Below the pieces are notes generated by a model, which searched no databases, was not told the DNA's origin, and was given only the letters and a program-made list of their open reading frames with translations. From contig NZ_CP150276.1 of the NCBI RefSeq assembly GCF_037977235.1, forward strand, positions 1,674,001-1,738,000: a stretch of DNA of 64,000 nucleotides, read 5' to 3'. Made by a program: the position numbers and the translations under genes. This DNA is from Paenibacillus sp. FSL K6-0276. Its GTDB lineage: Bacteria > Bacillota > Bacilli > Paenibacillales > Paenibacillaceae. Positions 15,035 through 24,566 of the stretch are shown piece by piece (within the stretch, counting starts at the first letter, position 1; every line of letters begins with the position of its first letter).

Positions 15035-17245
15035 ATGAAGAAGAACAATAAAAAATCCGTAAATGTACAGAGCAATGAAGTAAGCACAGGAAAGACATCA
15101 AAGACATCAAAGACATCAAAGACATCAAAGACATCAAAGCTAGATGCTAAGAATTTGATTTTGAGTTGGGGAGGCCAAATCAAAAGGGTTAATCCTATCA
15201 AGTCCGTCGGAGTAAAGTTATTTCTAATATTCCTATGCTCCACTTTAATCGTAGTTATGTCACTTGGACTTATATCATATTCAAAGGCGAAAACAACGAT
15301 AAAGAATAACGTATCTGAAGCCTATCGTCAGACTATTATTCAGACTGCTGAGAAGCTGGATATTACCTTGAAACAGTATGAGAACTTGGCATTACAGCTT
15401 TATTTTGATGCGCAGATGCAAACGGATCTGCAGTCTTTGGTGACTGCAAAAACTCCTTACGAGAAATTTGAAGCAACAAGCGCAATAAGTAAAAAATTGT
15501 CCAGTCAGACTACAACAGATTCTAATATTATCAGTGTCTCTTTGATTCCAGAGTCGCCTGAGCAGGATATCGTTACAAGTGGTAGTGGTGGCAATAATTT
15601 TGACAAATTAAGAGAACAAGAATGGTACAAGAAGCTTGTAGCCGACACTAAAGAATATAATTCATATTATTCGGACGGTGACAAAGGCGGCGTCAAAAAT
15701 ATTTGGTTCTCCACTTCTATTCAAGGAAATGAAGAGAAGGATATTGCTATGGTAAGATCTCTTAAACTGGGATCAGAAAAAGGATACATAATCATGCTGG
15801 TGTTGAAAAATACGCTGCTGGAGGAATCTTTCGCAAGTGTGAAGCTGGGAGATGGCTCCCGTATTCAACTTGTATCTCCTGAAGGTACAGTGGTGGCTTC
15901 TTCAAATCCGATAGATGATGGAAAGCCATCGGAGTTTTCTTTTATCAAAGAGAGTAAGAAAAGTAACAATAGTCTAGAAGCTAAAGATTTAAGCGGAAAA
16001 GAAATACTGGCTTTCTTTAATCCGATGATACGTGCGGATTGGAAGCTCGCAGGGGTAGTTCCTACAAACGAGTTAGTGAAGGAAGCTCGTCCGATTCTGT
16101 TGACGACGTTTATTACGGCTGCTGGTGCGGCACTGCTTGCGATATTCATCGGGATTTGGATGGTTCGTATGATTGCTCGCCCTCTGGCACGTTTGAAGAA
16201 TCTTATGGTTCAAGGTGCAAGCGGAGATCTAAGTGTGCGTACTGAATATGTGTCTAAGGATGAAATTGGCCAACTATCAGCCTCTTTTAACTTGATGATG
16301 GAGCGTATTACTGAGCTCGTATCGCAAACGAGAGAAACCGCACGAGATGTGCTGGAGACCGCTGGCGAGCTTGGAGAAGCTTCACGCAAGACAGCTATCT
16401 CGGCGAAGGAAATCGCAGCCGCTACGGAAGAAATCGCTGGAGGGGCAGGCAGTCTGGCACTTGAAGCCGAACGTGGTAATGAACTTACAGATGTGATAGC
16501 TACACAAATGCAGACCGTGATAAGTGCCAATTCTGAGATGGATGAAGCAGCACGCGAAGTTGGAGAAGCTAGTGCTCAAGGTGCAAAGCAATTAACCGAT
16601 CTACTGGATCAGACAAGCCGTACTGGGGAAAAGACAAGTGCACTTGTCGAACGTGTTAATCATTTGAAAGATACGGTCTTCTCAGTGATTAAGGTGCTGG
16701 ATGTGATGAAGAGTATCACCCAGCAGACGAATATATTATCATTAAATGCGACAATAGAAGCCGCACGTGCAGGCGAAGCTGGCAAGGGCTTTATGGTGGT
16801 AGCAGGTGAAGTGCGACAGCTCGCCGACCAATCAAAGCAGTCCATTGCCCTTGTAGCCGGAATAACCGATAAGATCATGATGGAAATGAACGAAACGGAA
16901 GCTGTACTATCTGAAGTGGCACCTCTCTTCAAAGAGCAAATAAGCTCAGTGAAGAGCACGAGTGATATCTTTGTATCCGTAAAAGGACAGATGGATGAAT
17001 TCATTACAAGCCTGGAATCAGTGACGACAGCGATTAGCAGCTTGAATCATTCACAGGTCGTGTTGTCAGAGGCAATGGGTAACGTAAGCGCCGTAGCGGA
17101 GCAATCTTCAGCGACTTCCGAAGAAGTGGCTTCACTCAGTAATGAGCAACAAAATGTAAGTGATCAACTCGTTTCACTGTCAGGCAAGCTGGAAAGTGCT
17201 TCAGGACAGTTAAAGGACAAACTGTCAATATTCACTATAAAATAA
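15035..17245 (+). CDS. Methyl-accepting chemotaxis protein
   Basis: A transmembrane chemoreceptor of 736 residues. A basic, low-complexity N-terminal tail of about 60 residues contains five KTS repeats (residues 20-34). Then come the first membrane segment ([21 protein letters not shown]), an extracellular sensor of roughly 270 residues of Cache-like appearance, the second segment ([23 protein letters not shown]), a HAMP linker ([22 protein letters not shown]) and the signalling domain with its hairpin tip [38 protein letters not shown]. The sensor and tail suggest binding of an external solute, not identifiable here. A paralogue lies at 22306-24378, and both flank a decayed sugar locus, so a sugar signal is a reasonable guess. 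Confidence 0.95.
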   Translation: MKKNNKKSVNVQSNEVSTGKTSKTSKTSKTSKTSKLDAKNLILSWGGQIKRVNPIKSVGVKLFLIFLCSTLIVVMSLGLISYSKAKTTIKNNVSEAYRQTIIQTAEKLDITLKQYENLALQLYFDAQMQTDLQSLVTAKTPYEKFEATSAISKKLSSQTTTDSNIISVSLIPESPEQDIVTSGSGGNNFDKLREQEWYKKLVADTKEYNSYYSDGDKGGVKNIWFSTSIQGNEEKDIAMVRSLKLGSEKGYIIMLVLKNTLLEESFASVKLGDGSRIQLVSPEGTVVASSNPIDDGKPSEFSFIKESKKSNNSLEAKDLSGKEILAFFNPMIRADWKLAGVVPTNELVKEARPILLTTFITAAGAALLAIFIGIWMVRMIARPLARLKNLMVQGASGDLSVRTEYVSKDEIGQLSASFNLMMERITELVSQTRETARDVLETAGELGEASRKTAISAKEIAAATEEIAGGAGSLALEAERGNELTDVIATQMQTVISANSEMDEAAREVGEASAQGAKQLTDLLDQTSRTGEKTSALVERVNHLKDTVFSVIKVLDVMKSITQQTNILSLNATIEAARAGEAGKGFMVVAGEVRQLADQSKQSIALVAGITDKIMMEMNETEAVLSEVAPLFKEQISSVKSTSDIFVSVKGQMDEFITSLESVTTAISSLNHSQVVLSEAMGNVSAVAEQSSATSEEVASLSNEQQNVSDQLVSLSGKLESASGQLKDKLSIFTIK
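15092..15136 (+). repeat. Five tandem copies of a 9-bp repeat inside the chemoreceptor
   Basis: AAGACATCA is repeated five times without variation and encodes five KTS units in the cytoplasmic N-terminal tail. The unit is a multiple of three, so changes in copy number keep the frame. Confidence 0.9.
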
Positions 17246-17280
17246 GAAGGTCCCCCATTAATCTTTATATGGTTTGCCTA

Positions 17281-17319
17281 ACAAAACCGCTTCTTCGCTA
17301 TGAGGAAGCGGTTTTGTTA
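17281..17319 (+). terminator. Terminator after the first chemoreceptor
   Basis: ACAAAACCGCTTC (17281-17293) pairs perfectly with GAAGCGGTTTTGT (17305-17317). Confidence 0.85.
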
Positions 17320-17375
17320 TTGTGTAAAGAAGAACTTCCCCATATAATAATTTTGTTAGGTAATGTTAATAACAA

Positions 17376-17628
17376 GTTAGGTGAAAAGTATTATAAAGAA
17401 GGGCCGAATGAAAGGTAAAGTTTCCATATCATAATAGAGCCACTCATTATGCGCCAATCAATTCAGACTGGTTCATGGGGGGCAGTAAATACATCAAGAA
17501 TAAAGAGTTTGCAATGGCTTGGTTGAATTATTTTGTGAAGGAGACTTGGATGCTAAGGTACAAAGTGATGCGTTCATCGATCTGAGGAAGGAAGCGCGGG
17601 CAGAAACACAGGTGGCTTCTCAGCCTTA
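17376..17628 (+). pseudogene. Remnant of an extracellular solute-binding protein gene
   Basis: No open gene, but protein-like pieces in different frames: NNKLGEKYYKEGPNER, then APINSDWFMGGSKYIKNKEFAMAWLNYF, then after a frame change FIDLRKEARAETQVASQP and a stop at 17626-17628. The second piece resembles the C-terminal part of family 1 solute-binding proteins of carbohydrate ABC transporters, where W-F-M-G-x-S-K and a following A-W-x-N-Y-F occur. The remnant precedes the LacI pseudogene, in keeping with a lost sugar operon. The family assignment is by eye and uncertain. Confidence 0.45.
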
Positions 17629-17674
17629 AGTATATTTGCACATAAATCTCAAGTAAATCTCTGGAGGGTTTTAT

Positions 17675-18729
17675 ATGGCTAAAAAGGTCACCATGCAAAA
17701 AATAGCGGATCACCTCGGCGTATTGTCTCCAAGTCACTTTCGGGTAAAAGCGGCGTTAATGAGACGACGAGAGAACGTGTCATACAAGCAGCTTCACAAC
17801 TTGGTTATTTTACTCAAAAGAATGCTTACGTCCAAGGAATCAAGCGTACTCCTTCGGTAGTCGGGAGTGATCGGAATAAGCAATCTGTGCTTGTATTAAT
17901 GCCGAATAATCGCTCACAGACACAGGATTCCTTGTATTGGGGAAAGATTGTGGACGGCATTGCGTTCGCACTGGATGATGAAGGGCTTGGAATGGTTATT
18001 GTATCAGAGAACCGTGCGGATAATTTCGTTAATATTCTGAATCCAAGTGGGATCCTTGGTTTAATAGGGGTGGGCCAAATTTCCACTTCCTTGCTGCTTG
18101 AGGTACATCGCATTGGTTTGCCGATGGTGTTGATTGACCATGAAGACCCGCTAATCCCAAGCGATACTGTATTCGCGAACAATGTGGATTCCATGGCTCG
18201 GCTCACTAATCATTTAATGGGTACAGGCCATACTCAAATACATTTCATTGGCAATATCGGATTTTCACGTAGTTTCCGGGACCGGTGGATTGGCTTCCGG
18301 AGTGCGCTGGAGGAGAGTGGGATAAGATTGCCTTTGGAAGATGATGCGAATCTCTTTTTGGAAGGGGTGGAGGAAGAGTTATTCCAAGAGGATTTTATAA
18401 ACTGGATTAATAAGCGGAAAAAAGCTAAGATTCTTCCGACCGCTTTGGTCTGCGCTAATGACAGAACAGCTCTCACGGTCAGTGACATCCTGAAGGAAGA
18501 AGGGCTTAATATTCCAGGGGATATCTCGGTTACGGGTTTTGATAATATCGAGGATGCTACAAGAGGAGTTCCGCTGCTTACTACTGTTCATGTCCCTAAA
18601 GAAGCGATGGGCCGGGCGGCAGTGGAGAAGTTGCTCAGCCGTATCCATCACCCCTCTGCACCACTGGAGAAGATTCTCATCGCTGCTGACATAGTGCATC
18701 GTGATTCTGTGGATGGGCCGCGAGACTAG
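17675..18729 (+). pseudogene. LacI-family regulator disrupted by a frameshift in the helix-turn-helix
   Basis: Two frames together make a LacI-type repressor. The first reads MAKKVTMQKIADHLGV (17675-17722); two bases later a different frame continues VSKSLSGKSGVNETTRERVIQ from 17725 to the stop at 18729. Family members normally have four residues (such as SKFT) between HLGV and VSK. The gap is two bases instead of twelve, consistent with a ten-base deletion at the recognition helix. The effector-binding part is intact (DSLYWGKIVDGIAFALDDEG, ALVCANDRTALTV, ISVTGFDN), so it may have decayed recently. A shortened protein without the DNA-binding part could start at ATG 17887. Confidence 0.85.
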
Positions 18730-18742
18730 GAGAAATGATTTT

Positions 18743-19330
18743 ATGACAGAATCAGTTACAATGCCAAACATTGAAGGTGAACACATAATTCTGCGTGGTA
18801 TAAAGGAATCCGATCTGGAGGCATATTACAATTTTTTACTTGATGCTGAGATGGGGCGTCTAACGGGATCGCAAGGAGAATTCTCTCGAGAGCAAACTGC
18901 GGTATGGATTCGTAAAATAAGTGTTCCAGCCGAGGATCGTGTGGATTTTATGATTACGGTGAAGGAAACGGATGAACTCATTGGAGAAGTGGTGCTGAAC
19001 GAAATAGATACGGACAACCGCAGTGCAAATATTCGTATTGGCATTCGTGGATATGAGCATCGGGGAAAAGGTTACGGTACTGAAGCTATGACACAAATGC
19101 TCCGATATGGCTTTGAAGCCTTGAAGCTGCATCGTATCCATCTCGGGGTGTATACCTTTAATCCAAGAGCCATTCATGTCTATGAGAAGATTGGATTTCA
19201 GCGTGAAGGCGTGGAACGGGATGCTTTATATGTAGACGGTGAGTTTCATGACATGATTCTGATGTCTATGCTTGAGGATGAGTTTCGAGCTTTGTATGAA
19301 GTAAACAGAGATCGAAAGTGGACAAATTGA
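18743..19330 (+). CDS. GNAT family N-acetyltransferase (RimJ/RimL type)
   Basis: A protein of 195 residues, probably acetyl-CoA dependent. Typical features are IEGEHIILRGIKESDLEAYY at the N-terminus, the acetyl-CoA loop GYEHRGKGYGTEAMTQMLRYGF (R-G-K-G-Y-G) and the C-terminal NPRAIHVYEKIGFQREGVERDALYVDGEFHDMILMSM. Proteins of this shape acetylate ribosomal proteins, polyamines or small amines; the substrate is not evident. ATG 18743 has AGGAGA nine bases upstream; an earlier in-frame ATG lies within the LacI pseudogene. It is the only intact gene between the two chemoreceptors apart from the transposase. Confidence 0.9.
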   Translation: MTESVTMPNIEGEHIILRGIKESDLEAYYNFLLDAEMGRLTGSQGEFSREQTAVWIRKISVPAEDRVDFMITVKETDELIGEVVLNEIDTDNRSANIRIGIRGYEHRGKGYGTEAMTQMLRYGFEALKLHRIHLGVYTFNPRAIHVYEKIGFQREGVERDALYVDGEFHDMILMSMLEDEFRALYEVNRDRKWTN

Positions 19331-19367
19331 GATCAAAGTAAACAAACTACGCAGATCTATTAACGAA

Positions 19368-19412
19368 ATAAAAGGCGTCCACAGTAGAAATCTTAACTGG
19401 GGCGCCTTTTTC
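19368..19412 (+). terminator. Terminator of the acetyltransferase gene
   Basis: AAAAGGCGTCC (19370-19380) pairs with GGGGCGCCTTTT (19399-19410), with one imperfect position, followed by T. It may also serve the opposite strand. Confidence 0.75.
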
Positions 19413-19446
19413 AATGTATGAGAGAAGGTTTGAAATGCGTCTTCTC

Positions 19447-19712
19447 TTACAGTGCTAAGTTACGGTCAATTAGTACGATACGTTGCTGCACACAAGCATA
19501 AGAACGAAGTGGATCTTCTGGAGTGTTCAGCACGTAATCTAACATTTGGTCAATGGTAGTGGTGGCTACATGGATACGAGTATCTGAGGAAGCGTAGTAC
19601 ACATAGATTTCATCGTTATCACGTGCAATCACACCATTACAGAATACGACGTCGGAAACATCGCCAACATGTTCTTCCCCGTCTGGTGCGATAAAATGGT
19701 TCGCTCGATCTG
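19447..19712 (-). pseudogene. C-terminal remnant of a GH130 glycoside phosphorylase
   Basis: The minus strand encodes about 85 residues resembling the end of glycoside hydrolase family 130 enzymes, the beta-mannoside phosphorylases: GDVSDVVFCNGVIARDNDEIYVYYASSDTRIHVATTTIDQMLDYVLNTPEDPLRSYACVQQR. The remaining three quarters of a normal 330-400 residue enzyme are missing. Homology stops near 19712, at the first unit of palindrome array B, which supplies the apparent start of the remaining frame. The fragment is probably not functional. It points to a former role in beta-mannan or mannoside use. Confidence 0.8.
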
Positions 19713-19713
19713 A

Positions 19714-20120
19714 TTGTACAAAGTGCAATAGAACACCGATTGACTCTTATATGGAGAGATTCTATTGCACAAAGTGCAGCTAAAGGGCGACGAGCGTGCG
19801 AGAAAACGAAAACGGAAATGTAGGATAGGTTTGGAACATGTGGAATGACGATGAAAAATGTAAAATGGCATCATCTCATCAATGATATACGTACACTATT
19901 CGCTCATTCACGAGAAGTCTGTATGTAGGCTGAAGCAGATAGTTGTAGAAAGTGCACTTAAACTAACCTGATTTGTGGTGTAAGTGAAGATAGTTGCATA
20001 TTGTGCAACTATCACAGACGAATTGCCTCCGAAACGCCACTGTGAGCGGTTTTAATTGCACAGAGTGCAAATAAATGAATAACACAACATATTAAGCTGT
20101 AATGGTTGCAGAAAGTGCAC
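19714..20120. repeat. Palindrome array B (six units)
   Basis: Units close to TTGCA-nAAAG-TGCAA occur with core centres at 19721, 19772, 19950, 20001, 20063 and 20113; a seventh lies at 21630 beyond the IS element. Intervals are 51, 178, 51, 62 and 50. The last four units repeat the 51-62-51 pattern of array A within one base, giving linkers of 36, 47 and 35. The central linker carries TCACAG (20012-20017) and CTGTGA (20040-20045). There is no recognisable gene between 19729 and 20199. Confidence 0.65.
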
Positions 20121-20199
20121 TAAACATGCATAGAACCTTACATGAAATCGAAAGATATTAAAAAGTAATAATTTTACAGTTCTACTTTTCGAATTAAGA

Positions 20200-21532
20200 A
20201 AAAAAACTAAAGGGCTCTTAAGCGTAGGAGTAATTACCAGAAAAAGTAATTTGGTATGGAGTTAGCTCACGATGATTTTTACGGTTTCTCGCTTGTCACC
20301 CGTTCGTGGGGGAGCCTCCGCAGGCTTCGGTATTTTTTGTCTTCCTTTCGAACGCCGTGTCGGCTCAATATCCAGAGTCTGGACGAAAGAATCCCAGTCT
20401 CTCGCGAAGTAATATCGCATCTTTCGCAGAAAGTTCCACGGGCTAAGCAATGTCTGTGTTTCCCGTTGAATTAGCTGGCACAGCAAGGCCGTAATCATCC
20501 CGATGTAGCATTGGACCCAAATCGCGTTCGGATGATGATTGTGAAATGTAACGGTCGCCAGGTGCTGTTTAATCCACTTAAAAAATAGCTCAATTTGCCA
20601 GCGACAGCGATAGATTTCTCCGATATCCTGTGCGGTTAGTTCTTGGCGATTGGTAATGACTTCGTACACCTTACCTTCGTCATCTGAAAACTGTACAAGA
20701 CGAACCTGAAAGAGTTGTCCTGAGACTTTGTCCAAAATCTCCACGTCAGCATCTCGGGTAATCAGGCCTTCCTTAGGGATCTCTCGTTCCCGAAGCACTG
20801 TATATTTCGTCTTGGTTTTCAAACGGGCAACAAAGAGTATGGCCTGCTCTACCCACCGTCTAAAATTACCGTAATTGACATAGCCACGGTCAAAGATGTA
20901 CGTCGTATCCTGCTTCGTGACCAAACGGTTAACGGCTTGTTGATCCGACACACCGACAGTAGAAAGCACAATTTCATCCGGGAAATGGCAGCCTGACTCT
21001 AAGGAGAGCAACCGAGTATGAATCTTTACCCCTTTGGTTTTATCTTGATAAAAGGCCCAGTCCCCTAATACCTTAGGTAGAGAAAACGTGGTGGAATCCA
21101 CTGGAGCTAATTTTCCAAAGTGCTTGATGCCTTTGGCTCCACGTTGGTGTGCTTTCAATTCTTGAGTCAACTGAGCAAACAGCCACTCTAAATAGGCTAG
21201 AGGAATGGCATTCAGTTTGCGATTTAAGGTGGACTCATGGATGGATGAAAGGCCCGTGAATGCTTGAAGATCTAAGTTCGTTTCCAGATTAAGTACGATG
21301 TCAGCCAACGATTCCCGTTGCTGGAGTTGGGCCTCGACCAAAAGGGCGATCGCTGAGCCGACAGAAAGCCTTTTGGTATAATGGTCGGTCAGCGGACACC
21401 GAAACGAACAAAGTTTTAAGCGAATTAAACACTTGCGTAAAACAGAATTTTGCGTTAAATTACCCATGGATGCTCCTTTTTGTAGAGGGATGTGGGTAAC
21501 ACGCCTACACTTTCTACAATAGGAGTTTTTTT
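20200..21532 (-). mobile_element. IS4-family insertion sequence
   Basis: A single transposase gene is bordered by imperfect inverted ends. Left from 20200 and right (inverse strand) from 21532 both begin AAAAAAACT and share a second block, AAGCGTAGGAGT against AAGTGTAGGCGT, at the same offset 21 bases inwards. That gives an element of about 1333 bp. No exact target duplication could be found, so the ends may be off by a few bases. The element sits inside palindrome array B, between its sixth and seventh units. Confidence 0.75.
20262..21467 (-). CDS. IS4-family transposase
   Basis: The protein has 401 residues and appears intact. The DDE catalytic set is visible: the first Asp in KLAPVDSTTFSL, the second in YIFDRGYVNYGNF, and the Glu in the Y-(2)-R-(3)-E-(6)-K signature YRCRWQIELFFKWIK that defines the IS4 family. 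An N-terminal domain of about 120 residues probably binds the ends. The C-terminus is basic. ATG 21467 is preceded by AAAAAGGAGC. Because the reading frame is complete, the element could still be active; this cannot be tested from one copy. Confidence 0.92.
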   Translation of the reverse strand: MGNLTQNSVLRKCLIRLKLCSFRCPLTDHYTKRLSVGSAIALLVEAQLQQRESLADIVLNLETNLDLQAFTGLSSIHESTLNRKLNAIPLAYLEWLFAQLTQELKAHQRGAKGIKHFGKLAPVDSTTFSLPKVLGDWAFYQDKTKGVKIHTRLLSLESGCHFPDEIVLSTVGVSDQQAVNRLVTKQDTTYIFDRGYVNYGNFRRWVEQAILFVARLKTKTKYTVLREREIPKEGLITRDADVEILDKVSGQLFQVRLVQFSDDEGKVYEVITNRQELTAQDIGEIYRCRWQIELFFKWIKQHLATVTFHNHHPNAIWVQCYIGMITALLCQLIQRETQTLLSPWNFLRKMRYYFARDWDSFVQTLDIEPTRRSKGRQKIPKPAEAPPRTGDKRETVKIIVS

Positions 21533-21799
21533 ATGGATTGAGAAGTGAAAACAAATCAATATACTCCATATTTAGTAATTTATTAAAACTTTTTTTCTCA
21601 TGTCAGCTTTTGCGCATGTCTAGTGCAGAAAGTGCAACTATCCTGCTCTTGAAAGTAGTAGAAACTAACGGGAAATCCGGGACATCGGGTTTTCCGTTTC
21701 TATCTTACTTTGCTAAAAACGAGTTTCTCGCAGTTATGTTCTAGCTCAGTCAACTCTACCAGTGCTTTATGAAGTAAAAATACCTTAAGGAAGATCATA
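21533..21799. other. Intergenic region with a repeat unit and a hairpin
   Basis: It contains the seventh array B unit (AGTGCA-GAAAG-TGCAACT, core centre 21630). About 52 bases further, at 21661-21700, a hairpin has GAAAC / GTTTC ends and AACGGGAAA / TTTTCCGTT arms. No gene is recognisable. Confidence 0.45.
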
Positions 21800-22257
21800 T
21801 TTTGGGAAGCGACATGACATTGTCACAATTAAAAAATATAACGGAAGTTATTCGAGGCATTGATGGTCCTAATCCGGATAACCTTTACTATCGAATGTAT
21901 TCCTCGATACCTCGCAGACTGTCAGAATACTGATGTCTATGGAAGAAGTTGATCCAGCGCGTGTAGGAGCTTTTGGTTTGTCTCAAGGGGGAGCACTTAC
22001 TGTAGCTTGTGCAGCATTAGAACCATGTGTGAGATGGCCGTTCCTGTGTATCTGTTTCTTTGAACCCCCTGGAGCGAAATCAGGCCAAAGTGTTGTGGGT
22101 TACCGGGTTATCCGATACGATTTATTCACCTTCAAGACAGTTTGCCGCATACAACAAAGTACTAGCGCCCAAAGAGCTTATGGTTTATTATGAGTACGGT
22201 CATGAGTATTTGCCGTATCTTGCTGATCGGGCGTTACAGATGTTCATGACCTTGTAA
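21800..22257 (+). pseudogene. Remnant of a CE7 acetylxylan esterase / cephalosporin-C deacetylase
   Basis: Pieces of a family 7 carbohydrate esterase appear in shifted frames. VIRGIDGPNPDNLYYR (from about 21846) is followed, after a frame change, by LDTSQTVRILMSMEEVDPARVGAFGLSQGGALTVACAALEP; G-x-S-Q-G-G holds the nucleophilic Ser. Then about 100 residues are missing and the end of the enzyme resumes in another frame: VTGLSDTIYSPSRQFAAYNKVLAPKELMVY, then GHEYLP with the catalytic His, ending at 22257. At least two frameshifts plus an internal deletion make a functional product very unlikely. The family removes acetyl groups from xylo-oligosaccharides. Confidence 0.85.
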
Positions 22258-22305
22258 ACGATAAGCCAGTAGGTATAACAGACGACAACGGTGGTGAATG
22301 ATTAG

Positions 22306-24378
22306 ATGAAGGTACAAGTGAAGAAAGAAAAAAGGTCATTCCAGCTGCATCCATCCAAATCCATTGGGGTGCGGCTTTTTCTCATCTTCTTTGTTTCGAC
22401 AATGGTGCTCGTACTCGCTCTCGGCTACACCTCCTATTCCGTAGCTGAGCATACGATCGAGACTAATGCGCTGTCAGCCAATCAGCAGACAGTCATCCAA
22501 ACCGCTGAGAAGTTTGATTTGGAATTGCTACGTTATGAGGATGGTCTAGGAAGAATCTTTTACGACAATGAAATTCAAAATGCACTCAAACAAGGGAATA
22601 ATCCCACTACAAGTAATGAGGAACGTAAGGTACTGTCTAACCAGATTAGTGTGGAGCTAAATGATTGGCTAACGGCTTCAAACGGTGTGGAGGCTGTATA
22701 CCTCATCCCGATGAATGAAGGATTTACAATTTCTTCAGCGGGTACAAAAGACAACGCTTTTATTGAGAGTTTCAGAGAATCCTCATGGTTTAAGCAGCTA
22801 GAGGAGAAGCCGCAGAGTGTATGGATTCCTCGTACTTCACAGGGCCAGGAAGGAAATACGTCAGGTGTTTTCCATTTGGCGAAATCGATTGCCGGTGATT
22901 CTAAAAGCTCGGGATACATAGTCATTAGCGACATCAGAATTAGCGAATTAGAAAATCAGCTTCGTAAAGTGGATCTTGGAACAAGCTCCTACATGCAATT
23001 GCTGACGACTAAGGATGAGTTGATTGCCTCCTCCCAGCAAGTGGGGACGGATACATATCTGAATCTGGGAGGAACGCTTCTGGGCGGTCTGCAGAATACA
23101 GCTGGGTCATTGCCAACAAAGGATGAGCAGGGGAAATCCATATTAGCTGTATACGGAACACTAGAAACCTCTGGATGGAGATTACTTGGTGTTGTACCCG
23201 CTGAGAACTTGACGAAAGATGCGCTGCGTATTCTCAAGACTACCTATCTTATTGTAGCTGTAGCAGCTGTTATCGCTATTCTGATTGGGTACTGGATGGT
23301 CAGAATGGTATCTCGGCCGTTGATCAGACTTAAGAATCTGATGTCTGAGGGAGCCGAAGGGAATCTAGGAGTGCGTACGAATATCACCTCACGTGATGAA
23401 ATCGGTCAGTTATCCAGCTCCTTTAACAGGATGATGGAACGAATAACAGAGCTCGTTATTCATACTAATGAAACCGCTCGGAAGGTACTGGAAACCGCCG
23501 ATGAGCTTAGCGGTGTTTCGCGTAAGACAGCTGATGCAGCCATGGATATTGCTGCAGCCACGGAAGAAATTGCGGGTGGTGCAGGTAGTCTGGCCTTGGA
23601 AGCTGATCGTGGCAATGAGTTAACGGGGCAAATCTCGGAGCAGATGGATTTGGTTAATTCAGCTACTCATGAGATGGATCACACCGCACATAGCATCGGC
23701 GAACTCAGTGAGGAAGGCTTCAACAGATTGAAAGAACTACTTAATGAGACGAATAGGACTGGCCTGAAGACGAACCAGCTTGTGATGAAAGTTAACGAGC
23801 TGACAGAAACGGCATCTTCCGTTATGAAGGTTCTTAATGTCCTGCAAAATATTACTCAGCAGACGAATATCTTGTCTCTGAATGCAACCATTGAAGCAGC
23901 TAGGGCAGGCGAAGCCGGGCGAGGATTCATGGTGGTGGCTGATGAAATTCGCCAGCTCGCTGATCAATCGAAAGAGTCTATTGCTGTTGTGGCAGAAATA
24001 ACAGATACCGTTATGAGAGATATGAACGAGACCGTTGTGGTCCTTTCGGAAGTTGCACCGCTCTTTAATCAGCAAATGACCTCAGTGCAGAGCACTAGTG
24101 ATATCTTCGTATCTGTGCAGGATCAGATGCAGCATTTCATCGCCCGTCTGAATTCTGTAACGTTATCGATGGACAGCTTGAGCCAATCACAAAAGGTTCT
24201 ATCCGATTCGATGAGTAACGTAAGCTCTATAGCTGAGGAATCTTCAGCTGCTTCTCAAGAGGTTGCCTCTCTTAGTGGGGAGCAACAAAGTGTAAGTGAT
24301 CATCTGGTAGAACTTTCGGCGAAGCTGGAGGATGCCTCCTTGCAGTTAAAGGAGAAATTGTCGAAGTTCAGCGTGTAG
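22306..24378 (+). CDS. Methyl-accepting chemotaxis protein, paralogue of the 15035 gene
   Basis: The receptor has 690 residues and the same architecture as the one at 15035: membrane segment [21 protein letters not shown], an extracellular sensor of about 270 residues, a second segment ([21 protein letters not shown]), HAMP, and signalling domain with tip [38 protein letters not shown]. The two proteins are alike along their whole length, including the sensor start and the C-terminus, but this one has a shorter cytoplasmic tail without the KTS repeats. GGTGG lies before the ATG. The pair probably arose by duplication and could recombine, deleting the 5 kb between them. Confidence 0.95.
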   Translation: MKVQVKKEKRSFQLHPSKSIGVRLFLIFFVSTMVLVLALGYTSYSVAEHTIETNALSANQQTVIQTAEKFDLELLRYEDGLGRIFYDNEIQNALKQGNNPTTSNEERKVLSNQISVELNDWLTASNGVEAVYLIPMNEGFTISSAGTKDNAFIESFRESSWFKQLEEKPQSVWIPRTSQGQEGNTSGVFHLAKSIAGDSKSSGYIVISDIRISELENQLRKVDLGTSSYMQLLTTKDELIASSQQVGTDTYLNLGGTLLGGLQNTAGSLPTKDEQGKSILAVYGTLETSGWRLLGVVPAENLTKDALRILKTTYLIVAVAAVIAILIGYWMVRMVSRPLIRLKNLMSEGAEGNLGVRTNITSRDEIGQLSSSFNRMMERITELVIHTNETARKVLETADELSGVSRKTADAAMDIAAATEEIAGGAGSLALEADRGNELTGQISEQMDLVNSATHEMDHTAHSIGELSEEGFNRLKELLNETNRTGLKTNQLVMKVNELTETASSVMKVLNVLQNITQQTNILSLNATIEAARAGEAGRGFMVVADEIRQLADQSKESIAVVAEITDTVMRDMNETVVVLSEVAPLFNQQMTSVQSTSDIFVSVQDQMQHFIARLNSVTLSMDSLSQSQKVLSDSMSNVSSIAEESSAASQEVASLSGEQQSVSDHLVELSAKLEDASLQLKEKLSKFSV

Positions 24379-24403
24379 GGTAGACATAACAGAATACTAA
24401 ATT

Positions 24404-24440
24404 AAAGAACCGCTTATTCCTTTAGGAGAAGCGGTTCTTT
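24404..24440 (+). terminator. Terminator after the second chemoreceptor
   Basis: AAAGAACCGCTT (24404-24415) pairs perfectly with AAGCGGTTCTTT (24429-24440). The stem is similar to the terminator after the first chemoreceptor (AACCGCTTC), as expected for duplicated genes. Confidence 0.88.
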
Positions 24441-24449
24441 GCAAATGTA

Positions 24450-24541
24450 AGAAAGTATAAGTTTCACGCTATACATTATCCTTATATTTCTCGCATAAAC
24501 GCTTATCGTCCTAATAAGGTCGCCGAAGGCGTTTCTTCTTG
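24450..24541. repeat. Dispersed ~90-bp repeat, copy 1
   Basis: It begins AGAAAGTATAAGTTTCAC and contains CTTATATTTCTCGC and AAACGCTTATCGTCCT, ending in CGCCGAAGGCGTTT. It is closely similar over its whole length to 31710-31802, and its right part matches 59142-59178. Internal dyads are CGTCC-TAATA-AGGTCG and CGCC-GAA-GGCG. Confidence 0.8.
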
Positions 24542-24566
24542 TTTGACAGGCATATAGCCAGGATAA

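Noticed and set aside
19447..19728. Intact small protein of 93 residues
   Set aside because: Its C-terminal 85 residues are the end of a GH130 enzyme and its start codon comes from a repeat unit, so it is a truncated gene.
21933..22193. Small hydrolase gene with a G-x-S-Q-G-G motif
   Set aside because: Flanking frames show the remaining parts of a CE7 esterase with frameshifts and a deletion.
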